Below are positions 45,890 to 52,874 of a stretch of 64,000 nt of DNA, in pieces. The notes under the pieces were generated by a model. That model was not told the origin of the DNA, searched no databases, and saw only the letters and a program-made list of their open reading frames with translations. This DNA is from Fidelibacterota bacterium (lineage in GTDB: Bacteria > Fidelibacterota > Marinisomatia > SCGC-AAA003-L08 > JACNLC01): assembly GCA_018657495.1 (NCBI GenBank), contig JABHXA010000015.1, forward strand, positions 1-64,000. Reading direction: 5' to 3'. Position 1 is the first letter of the stretch, and each line of letters starts with the position of its first letter. The position numbers and the translations under genes were made by a program.

Positions 45890-46720
45890 ATGATGAAACT
45901 ATTATTAACTATTACACTGACAATTTCACCAATCCTTACTCAATGCGATTGGAATGAAGATGGAATCCTTAATGTGATTGATGTTATTGAAACTGTTAAC
46001 TGTATCCTCAACTCATCCTGGGATGGCAGTCAATGTGACTGGAATGAGGATGGGACACTTAATGTAATTGATGTAGTGGAATCAGTTGATTGCATCCTCA
46101 ACTCATGTTGGGGTCCGGGAGATGGCATAGTCACAGATATTGACGGCAATGTTTATGAAACCATTACAATCGGGGATCAACTTTGGATGGCTGAGAACCT
46201 GAAAGTGACCCATTTCAATAACGGTGATGAAATTCCATCTGGTTTCGCACATAGTCAATGGGAGTATCTTAACACTAGCGCTTTTGCAGTATACAATGAT
46301 TACTCAGGCAATGCTGAAATCTATGGTAATCTATATAATGGACATGTCATTGATGATGACCGCAGCGTCTGCCCCGAAGGATTTCATTTGCCCTCTGATG
46401 AAGAGTGGACGGTGTTAACAGACTTCCTTGGAGGAAGTGCTGGCAGTCAATTGGCAGGCAATGCTGACTTATGGAACAGTGGAGATTTAATAAATGATAT
46501 AGCGTTTGGTACCTCTGGCTTCCTTGCCCTTCCAGGCGGGTACCGCTACACCTTAGGATATTTTAATTTAATGAGCGACGACTGCTATTTCTGGTCCTCT
46601 ACAACCTTTGACAGCAGCGCGGCGTGGTACAGGAGAATAAATCGTAACAATTCAGAAGCAACCCGCACCACGGGTAACATACAGCACGGCTTCTCAGTTC
46701 GTTGCACTGGGGATCAATAA
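45890..46720 (+). CDS. FISUMP-domain exported protein with N-terminal dockerin
   Basis: A 276-aa protein: signal peptide (about 1-18), two nearly identical dockerin loops (CDWNEDGILNVIDVIETVNCILNS and CDWNEDGTLNVIDVVESVDCILNS), then a Fibrobacter succinogenes major paralogous (FISUMP) domain (about 85-276). Diagnostic blocks are DIDGNVYETITIGDQLWMAENLK, CPEGFHLPSDEEWTVLTDFLGG, SGFLALPGGYR and YFWSSTTFDSSAAWYR. The FISUMP fold is lectin-like (related to formylglycine-generating-enzyme/C-type lectins) and probably binds surface ligands. The dockerin is N-terminal, the reverse of most genes here. AGGAGA precedes the ATG. Confidence 0.87.
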   Translation: MMKLLLTITLTISPILTQCDWNEDGILNVIDVIETVNCILNSSWDGSQCDWNEDGTLNVIDVVESVDCILNSCWGPGDGIVTDIDGNVYETITIGDQLWMAENLKVTHFNNGDEIPSGFAHSQWEYLNTSAFAVYNDYSGNAEIYGNLYNGHVIDDDRSVCPEGFHLPSDEEWTVLTDFLGGSAGSQLAGNADLWNSGDLINDIAFGTSGFLALPGGYRYTLGYFNLMSDDCYFWSSTTFDSSAAWYRRINRNNSEATRTTGNIQHGFSVRCTGDQ

Positions 46721-46883
46721 TTAGTATTGGAGCATAAGATGAAAAAACTTTTATATAGTAAGTCCAATCCCGCCTTACCCCTTGAGCATTTAAAACCCCG
46801 TATCCATCGTATGTCCGTTTTTTTACCTAATATTTGATAGTTTACCAAGGTTGGAGGTGGGGAAGTTAGTAACCAGAAAAGCA

Positions 46884-46979
46884 ATATCCCCCGTCGTGAA
46901 ACAGGGGATATCGTATTGTGGGCCCTCAGGGACTTGAACCCCGGACCAATGGATTATGAGTCCACTTGTTTCACGTCGG
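46884..46979. repeat. Inverted repeat flanking the tRNA-half
   Basis: CCGTCGTGAAACA at 46891-46903 is the inverse of TGTTTCACGTCGG at 46967-46979 with one mismatch, and the tRNA-like 3' half lies between them. The left arm is itself the loop of an 8-bp hairpin (ATATCCCC/GGGGATAT). The same 13-mer, as TGTTTCACGACGG, recurs at the second tRNA-half (51936-51948). Confidence 0.6.
46919..46965 (-). other. tRNA-like 3' half (anticodon CAU), att-like scar 1
   Basis: On the minus strand the order is GTGGA-CTCATAA-TCCAT (anticodon arm, CAU), a short variable loop, CGGGG-TTCAAGT-CCCTG (T arm) and AGGGCCC-A (3' acceptor strand plus discriminator). The 5' half of the tRNA is missing and is replaced by the shared flanking repeat (46966-47020). 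This is how the displaced end of an element inserted into a tRNA gene looks. Confidence 0.75.
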
Positions 46980-47020
46980 AAAATGAATTAGTGTACGCTA
47001 TATGTACGCTAAAAGATGCA
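46966..47020. repeat. att-flanking repeat, copy 1
   Basis: The repeat carries two direct copies of GTACGCT (GTACGCTATATGTACGCT) followed by AAAAGATG. The same block follows the tRNA-like fragments at 51935-51990 and 61733-61790. Direct repeats beside a crossover site are typical of tyrosine-recombinase binding sites; that reading is inference. Confidence 0.7.
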
Positions 47021-47119
47021 GCAATAATACAAAATCCTGATTTAGTATGTGTATTTATGTTGGTAATTTTCAAAATAGGGGTTTTCATCTTGCAAGGACA
47101 GTTGAATATATTTAAATAG

Positions 47120-47153
47120 AAGTCTCTCCTAATATTTATACTATGTTTGTCGG
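47120..47153. repeat. Dispersed repeat, copy 2
   Basis: Matches 45594-45627 closely (AAGTCTCTCCTAATATTTAT, then ACTATGTTTGTCG). Together the two copies bracket the FISUMP gene and the first tRNA-half scar. Confidence 0.6.
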
Positions 47154-47860
47154 AGGGTTTATGATGCTACACATCAAACAATCTATCAAATTCTAGTATA
47201 AATACCTTTCTCATAAATTTTAAATACTCTCTTATCTCATCTTTCAATGGTTATTCCTCAATTTAACACATGTAATTAAATGCTATGTGTCCAAGAGGTT
47301 ATGGAGGATTACATTAAACTTCATCTTCCCAGAAAGGGTATCTTAAAGAGTCCCCTCATTCTATCCCTGGTCTTGCGACCAGAGGTCCACCTACTTTTCA
47401 TACCAGAAAACGGTTTGTGAAATATTTATTGAGAATTTTCTATGACTCAATAAGAATTTTACTGTCAATCATGCTAAATAAAAACAATTTATACATTTAT
47501 TGAAAATTCAAATGACTATTAGATCATTGATGACTGGAAAAATGTATTGGAGCAATGAAAAGAATAAACAACAGAATCTAAGTCCTGATCTTATAGAAAT
47601 ATTGTTATTTGTCCTGAATGATTCAATTTACTAAAGTGTACAATACTATGACATAATTTAAATATGTATGTTACAATATGTGAAATATTAACTACCTATT
47701 GGTCTTATTATCAGAATAGTATTAGGTTATTAGTAAGATTTAATTTATAATCATGCAACTATTGAGAGGATAATCAAAAATGATAGTAGTCACTTCAAAT
47801 TCATTAATATAAGATTATATTCCATATAATAATTAAGCAAATGAATCCTAACTGGCATAA

Positions 47861-49003
47861 ATGAAGAAAACTATTCTAATTATTTCCTCATTCCTGTTTC
47901 TTGGATCTTCATGCGAAGAGCACACTCAACCTGCAAATTGTGACCCTGGATTTCTCCAATGTGAAGATAACAATACCGAATGTTGTGAGGTGATGTGTAA
48001 TGATGGATATCATAATTGTGGTAGCATGCTTGTAGAGTGCTGTCTTGATACGACAAGTCACAACTTTACTTGGGAGATCGATACTTTAGGTTTAATTGGA
48101 AGTATATTGCATGATGTTGCAATCGTTGATGAAAATAATATTTGGGTCGTTGGTGACATTCGTATGCCAGATCCTGATTCTACCAATGGCACGGGCTACC
48201 AAAATTATAATGCCGCGCATTGGGATGGGATTAACTGGGAATTGATGGTAATTAGAAACCCAACTCCAATAAAAGGGATCATATATTTTTCAAATGATGA
48301 TATTTGGATGGTAAATGGTTATCCTATGCATTGGGATGGCGAAGACTGGACTTTGTACTCTCTGCATAATTATGGGATGCTAGTAGCTGTTGAGCACTTA
48401 TGGGGCACTTCTTCTTCAAACATGTATTTTGTAGGACGCAATGGTGCTATCGTTCATTATAATGGCACAACATTTACACAGATGAATAGCGGGACGGATG
48501 TGAAACTGCTTAGTATAACTGGATTCGAAGATAAAATTTGGGTATGTGGGTACGAAGATTTTATAGGGTCAGTCCTACTTGAAAACGATGGCGATGGGTT
48601 CAAAATAGTCTACTTTAAATCACACGATTTTGACCAGATATTATCCGATTCCCTATCTGGAAAAACCATGGCTGTATGGACAAATTCACCTGACAGTGTT
48701 AACGTCAATACACCATTTGGAATTTATAGATTACCTGCAAATAGCTCTGGGGAGGCAAGATTTATTCCAAATTACTGGCTCGGTTTTCCTTTTAGTATTG
48801 GAGGAAACTCTCAGAATGATATCTTTACTGGAGGTGATTTCTCCTCTGTTTATCATTATAATGGATCAACCTATCAATATTATCCAGAATTTTCGGGGAG
48901 AACCAGAATCCTATCTATTAAAATGAAGGAAGACATCTCCTGCTTAGTTGGAGTTGAATTCGAGACAAATAAAGCAATAATCATAAGAGGATATCACGAA
49001 TGA
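47861..49003 (+). CDS. Exported lipoprotein-like protein with Cys-rich N-terminus and propeller-like repeats
   Basis: The 380-aa protein starts with a signal peptide ending in a lipobox-like LGSSC (residues 14-18). A Cys-rich segment follows (CDPGFLQCEDNNTECCEVMCNDGYHNCGSMLVECCLD). Then come repeats of the form NNIWVVGDI, NDDIWMVNGYPMHWDGEDW, NMYFVGRNGAIVHYNGTTF and NDIFTGGDFSSVYHYNGSTY, which suggest a beta-propeller. It is a paralogue of the gene at 55832, which shares the junction TTSHxFxWE. It overlaps the next gene by 4 nt (ATGA). The function is unknown. Confidence 0.75.
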   Translation: MKKTILIISSFLFLGSSCEEHTQPANCDPGFLQCEDNNTECCEVMCNDGYHNCGSMLVECCLDTTSHNFTWEIDTLGLIGSILHDVAIVDENNIWVVGDIRMPDPDSTNGTGYQNYNAAHWDGINWELMVIRNPTPIKGIIYFSNDDIWMVNGYPMHWDGEDWTLYSLHNYGMLVAVEHLWGTSSSNMYFVGRNGAIVHYNGTTFTQMNSGTDVKLLSITGFEDKIWVCGYEDFIGSVLLENDGDGFKIVYFKSHDFDQILSDSLSGKTMAVWTNSPDSVNVNTPFGIYRLPANSSGEARFIPNYWLGFPFSIGGNSQNDIFTGGDFSSVYHYNGSTYQYYPEFSGRTRILSIKMKEDISCLVGVEFETNKAIIIRGYHE

Positions 49004-51702
49004 AAAAACAATGTTTTTTAATCTCTATATTATTTTTTACCTTATTATTTTCATATTCACAGGAGGTTAGCATTGAATTTGAGAATAAACCACAAGGTGA
49101 TGTGGGCATCTCCGCAACTAGCGAAGGACTTGTTTTTGCTGATAATTTTTTGCCTACGACCTCTTATCAGGGTGGTAATATAGTAACATCTTTCAATATA
49201 GCTACTTTTGATTTTTACACATCTCCAAATTATAGTGAAATCGTGTTTGGCTATGGAAAATATAAAATTGAAATAGATGGGAATTATGTTTTTGTTGATC
49301 TTAGAGATTGTAATTATCCTTATTTAGATAGGAATGACTTAGAAATTATTTATGACTTTCAATCAGGTCAGTTTAAATATAATGGATATGATGTTACAGG
49401 CAATATTGTTGGTATTTGGCTCATCTGGTTGATTGAACCTGAGGTTGAATGTTTTTTGCCTCAAGTAATTTTTTCGAATGAATTGGATGGGATTAATTTT
49501 AGTGGGCAACTTATGATCAACAACTCTATTGAAATAAATTCTGGTAGCGATCATGGGCTTGAACAATATTCAGAAAATACCTCTAGAACAAAAGAACGAA
49601 TTAGAACTATAGATGAACTTTTTTATAACCATCACCATTGGGGAAATGATGACCAGAATATTTTATATCAGAGTAGTTTCATAGCTGATTATTTCCTTGA
49701 AAAGGTTTCAAATTTTGAGCAATCATTTCAAATCTCTATAAGCTCAATCATTCCTGATGCAATATTATTTAAAGACCCATGGTATGCTGATGAGTATCAG
49801 GGTGTATGGAATCAACCAAATGAATTCAAGTCAGTTAGTGAACAAGTTGATGTCAATGGGTATATTAAAGTCTTCTTAGACGAGAATTTTAACTTTCACC
49901 CACTGTATGAAATTTATTCCCTTAGGGCTTCACAATTATACGCAACAAATGATGCAATCTATCGATTTGTTGAGTGGGGTGGTACAGGAGTAGACTATGG
50001 CGATGGGCTTAACATTCCAACAAGCAACTTTGAAACAAATGTAGTATTCAAACAAAATAATGCAATTGTCGAAGCAGTTTATGAACAAATAAACAATACT
50101 TCGGGAATTTATACTTTAAATGAAAGTGAAGTATTATTGATGCCAAACAATTTTGATATTACATTGGCAGATGGATTTCAGTTAAAAGTAAGTGGCATTT
50201 TACAGCATAATTCAAACCAAGGTGATGAAAAATCTATTTTTCAAATGGGTGACCTTTCTCATTTTAAAAAAGAAGTCACTGGGTATATTTATATGGATAA
50301 TGTCATCTTCAAGAATGAATCACCTGGAACCGCTGTAAGTAAACTGACCATATCATCTGACAGTGACATCCCCTCAGGAGTAAATTTCACCAGATGTGTA
50401 TTTGAAAATATAGATATTGATAATAATGCCGGCTATTCAGCAGGCGAATATGTTCCAGGTTCAAACTTTGTTAATTGTACATTAATATATAGTCCTTTAT
50501 TTGTCGGCTGGGATAGCGACTCCTTTAATGAATTAAATTTAATAAATACAATTTTATATGATAGTGATGTAACCTGGCTAGAGAGGCACGTCGTATCTGG
50601 CATTAACATAAGTTATTGTAATTATTATGGATCAGATCTAACTCCTGATGCAACAGTCACAAACAGTATTAACACTGACCCGTTATTCGTATCAGGAACT
50701 GATTATAACCTAATGTTGAATAGTCCATGTAAAGACTCAGGTGATCCTAATCCAATTTACAATGATATTGGTGATGGGACAATTAGCGATCAGGGTGCAT
50801 ATTATTTCTATCAAAAATATGGGGATGTCACACAGGATTTCACAGTTGACGTGCTTGATGTTACTTCAATTGTAGGGTATACACTTGATACGATAGAATT
50901 CACTATAAATCAACTTAGAAATGGCGATGTTAATCATGACTCATCGGTAGATGTGTTGGACATTGTGACACTAATGAATTGCATTACAAATTCCGAATGT
51001 GATGAGCAAAATATTAATCGATCTGGTGACATGGTCGCATTCGGGAATGCAACTTTTAACCTATCATATTCTGAAGGATTAGGTCGATCTGACGATCTGG
51101 ATAATGTCATATCAATTAATTCTGAGTTACCAGTGCAGGGCTTTCAGATGACCGTTGAATATGATGAAGAGGAATATGAATTTTTATCTCTGGAGAAACT
51201 TGAAGCAGCATTTGGTCTTACTCTTGAATATAATTCATCAATCCCTGGTGTAGTTAAATTCATCCTTTACCCTGAGGACTTATTTGAAATACCAGCTGGG
51301 GAACATGATATATTGCAGTTATCCTTCACTGGACTTGGTCGTTCAAACGGAGGTGGCCTTGATTTAACATATTTGGACCCAATCATGGCCGATTCACATG
51401 GGAACAAGATAAACATTGTCTCTAGCCTTGAGATACCTTTGGAATTCGCATTATATCATGCATATCCAAATCCATTCAATCCCGTGACCAATTTGAGTTA
51501 CTCCACCCCCGAGGGTAGAAATCTCTCTCTCGTTGTATATGATATAATGGGTCGGGAAGTAACTCAGCTTATTAATTCATACAAAGAAGCAGGCTATCAT
51601 TCCATACAATGGGATGCTACATCTTTCTCTTCAGGGGTTTACATGGTGAAACTAGTAGCAGGAGAATTTACTCAAACTCAGAAAATTGCACTTGTGAAAT
51701 AA
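49000..51702 (+). CDS. Large secreted protein with dockerin, cohesin-like module and type IX sorting domain
   Basis: A 900-aa protein: signal peptide (1-20), a long unrecognised N-terminal part, a beta-helix-like region (about 440-590) ending SPCKDSGDPNPIYNDIGDGT, and a dockerin pair (about 605-670: GDVTQDFTVDVLDVT and GDVNHDSSVDVLDIV). A cohesin-like sandwich follows (about 680-805: PVQGFQMTVEYDEEEYEFL, then FEIPAGEHDILQLSF). The end is a type A type IX secretion sorting domain (YPNPFNPVTNLSYS, YDIMGREV, SGVYMVKL). It overlaps the upstream lipoprotein gene by 4 nt, so the two are co-translated. A strong terminator follows at 51734. Confidence 0.85.
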   Translation: MKKQCFLISILFFTLLFSYSQEVSIEFENKPQGDVGISATSEGLVFADNFLPTTSYQGGNIVTSFNIATFDFYTSPNYSEIVFGYGKYKIEIDGNYVFVDLRDCNYPYLDRNDLEIIYDFQSGQFKYNGYDVTGNIVGIWLIWLIEPEVECFLPQVIFSNELDGINFSGQLMINNSIEINSGSDHGLEQYSENTSRTKERIRTIDELFYNHHHWGNDDQNILYQSSFIADYFLEKVSNFEQSFQISISSIIPDAILFKDPWYADEYQGVWNQPNEFKSVSEQVDVNGYIKVFLDENFNFHPLYEIYSLRASQLYATNDAIYRFVEWGGTGVDYGDGLNIPTSNFETNVVFKQNNAIVEAVYEQINNTSGIYTLNESEVLLMPNNFDITLADGFQLKVSGILQHNSNQGDEKSIFQMGDLSHFKKEVTGYIYMDNVIFKNESPGTAVSKLTISSDSDIPSGVNFTRCVFENIDIDNNAGYSAGEYVPGSNFVNCTLIYSPLFVGWDSDSFNELNLINTILYDSDVTWLERHVVSGINISYCNYYGSDLTPDATVTNSINTDPLFVSGTDYNLMLNSPCKDSGDPNPIYNDIGDGTISDQGAYYFYQKYGDVTQDFTVDVLDVTSIVGYTLDTIEFTINQLRNGDVNHDSSVDVLDIVTLMNCITNSECDEQNINRSGDMVAFGNATFNLSYSEGLGRSDDLDNVISINSELPVQGFQMTVEYDEEEYEFLSLEKLEAAFGLTLEYNSSIPGVVKFILYPEDLFEIPAGEHDILQLSFTGLGRSNGGGLDLTYLDPIMADSHGNKINIVSSLEIPLEFALYHAYPNPFNPVTNLSYSTPEGRNLSLVVYDIMGREVTQLINSYKEAGYHSIQWDATSFSSGVYMVKLVAGEFTQTQKIALVK

Positions 51703-51733
51703 ACGAAACTTTCAACGACAAACCCTCAGTAAT

Positions 51734-51766
51734 GGGGCTTCAGTCTATTTGATTGGAGCCCTTTAT
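51734..51766 (+). terminator. Terminator after the 49000 gene
   Basis: GGGCTTCA (51735-51742) pairs with TGGAGCCC (51754-51761), and an outer G-T pair extends the stem. It is followed by TTTATCATTT. Located 31 nt after the stop codon. Confidence 0.65.
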
Positions 51767-51873
51767 CATTTGAATAATGAAATAATTTCTATTAAAGTGA
51801 CAACCTTCCAGAAATTAATGTAGAGTTCCAAAATCTGAAATAAAAATTATAAAGGGTTCCAATCGACAAAATA

Positions 51874-51934
51874 TGGAGAGCAAGAGATTCGAACCCTTAC
51901 AGGCTAAAATTTGATCTGCGGATTACCAGTCCAC
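51874..51934 (-). other. tRNA-like 3' half (anticodon GGU), att-like scar 2
   Basis: The minus strand reads GTGGA-CTGGTAA-TCCGC (anticodon arm, GGU, a threonine anticodon), a 19-nt spacer, AAGGG-TTCGAAT-CTCTT (T arm) and GCTCTCC-A (acceptor end). The spacer is too long for a threonine variable loop, so the fragment may be decayed or chimeric. The 5' half is replaced by the same flanking repeat as at scar 1. Confidence 0.65.
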
Positions 51935-51990
51935 TTGTTTCACGACGGAATATGAATTACCGTACACCATTTGTACGCTAAAATGTATAA
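51935..51990. repeat. att-flanking repeat, copy 2
   Basis: CTTGTTTCACGACGG, then ATGAATTACCGTACACC, then TTGTACGCTAAAATG. It is the most diverged of the three copies in the second GTACGCT unit, but collinear with the others. Confidence 0.65.
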
Positions 51991-52127
51991 TAATTATTGT
52001 TCCAACTTTAAAAATGGATCAAACTATGGGGCAGGCCACTTTTAATCCGGCAGAAATTATTTGGCAATGAAACTGAATACTATCTTGCAGCAAAATTGTA
52101 TCACTAAATATTGGTGGAAAATGCTCT

Positions 52128-52319
52128 ATGTCAGTTCTGGCTTTTGCAAATAATTGTAGTGTAGGCAGGATCAGCAGGCTAATAAAACTTTACTCAAATT
52201 ACATTATGATGGAAGAAAAAAATATTGGCTCATCATCTCGTGAGATCATATTAGAAAGTTACCTTAAAGTACAGGAGCTGAGCTCTGGAGAGATAAAACA
52301 TCCTGAACTTGATGTTTGA
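52128..52319 (+). CDS. Small hypothetical protein
   Basis: A 63-aa frame with no recognisable motif (SVLAFANNCSVGRISRLIKLYSNYIMMEEKN). It ends 14 nt before the start codon of the YopX-like gene, and might be a short phage-type partner or a gene remnant. Coding status is doubtful: it has no good ribosome binding site. Confidence 0.3.
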   Translation: MSVLAFANNCSVGRISRLIKLYSNYIMMEEKNIGSSSREIILESYLKVQELSSGEIKHPELDV

Positions 52320-52333
52320 GATTGGTAGATAAT

Positions 52334-52663
52334 ATGAAATTAAAATGTAGAGAGTTTGATAAAAAGCTGAAGAAATTCCATTACTGGGATTTGGAAACAG
52401 CCAAACCCATTGATGAATTTTGGTCAATGGTTATTACACAAAATATGCCTATTGACCTGTACACAGGAAAAGAGGATATTGAGTGTAGAGAAATCTATGG
52501 TGGTGATTTATTTGCGCTCGATGATTTTAAAGGTATTGTTGCATTTGAATCCTCCAAATGGACCTTTAACTGGGCAAGGGAAAACAGGACCGTTGCTACG
52601 CCAATATTTAATTGCTATGCGGTTAAGGGTAGGGTAACTGGGACCATCCATGACATGAAGTAG
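52334..52663 (+). CDS. YopX-like phage/mobile-element protein
   Basis: A 109-aa protein. It begins MKLKCREFDKKLKKFHYW and has PIDLYTGKEDIECREIYGGDLFAL followed by GIVAFESSKWTFNW, in the order expected for YopX (N-terminal RxFD/W block, then xxTGxKDxxxxxIYxGD). YopX proteins are phage and plasmid genes of unknown function. I use the ATG at 52334; a TTG six codons upstream is less likely. It is the only clear mobile-element gene between scars 2 and 3. Confidence 0.6.
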   Translation: MKLKCREFDKKLKKFHYWDLETAKPIDEFWSMVITQNMPIDLYTGKEDIECREIYGGDLFALDDFKGIVAFESSKWTFNWARENRTVATPIFNCYAVKGRVTGTIHDMK

Positions 52664-52874
52664 AAATTATAACGTATGGATTTTAAAATTAAATATTTTC
52701 ATATTTAATGAAATTTGATAACACTACACAACAACTCGATAGACAATTTTCATTCATAATATTAAGTTAATTTAAGAATATTAATATAACTCGAATTATG
52801 ATAATTTATTTGTAGTATCTCAAATTTAACAGATATTAGTATATTACACCTTAATCAAACAGGAGAACAATATC

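Larger units (their letters stand above)
46721..47860. other. Gene-poor boundary region with tRNA-half and repeats
   Basis: No convincing gene in 1.1 kb. It holds a 32-codon start-like fragment (46740-46838, MKKLLYSKSNP, with GGAGCATAAG before it), the tRNA-like 3' half at 46919-46965 with its flanking repeat, a copy of the AAGTCTCTC repeat (47120-47153) and a GNRA-type hairpin (47365-47384). It appears to be the left boundary of an inserted cassette region. Confidence 0.55.
51703..52127. other. Boundary region with terminator and second tRNA-half
   Basis: There is no gene here. It contains the terminator at 51734-51766, the tRNA-like half at 51874-51934 and its flanking repeat up to about 51990; the remainder is AT-rich. 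Confidence 0.55.

Noticed and set aside
45900..46110. CRISPR-like or tandem repeat in the FISUMP gene
   Set aside because: The two similar blocks are the two calcium loops of the dockerin, in frame and with codon-level differences. No CRISPR array was seen anywhere in the window.
46919..46965. A complete tRNA gene with anticodon CAU
   Set aside because: The T arm, anticodon arm and 3' acceptor strand are visible, but the D arm and 5' acceptor strand are absent on the upstream side.
46916..47119. 67-residue frame beginning MWALRDLNPGPMDYES on the plus strand
   Set aside because: Its first part is the antisense of the tRNA-like 3' half and the rest runs through the flanking repeat; such frames are a common artefact of tRNA sequence.
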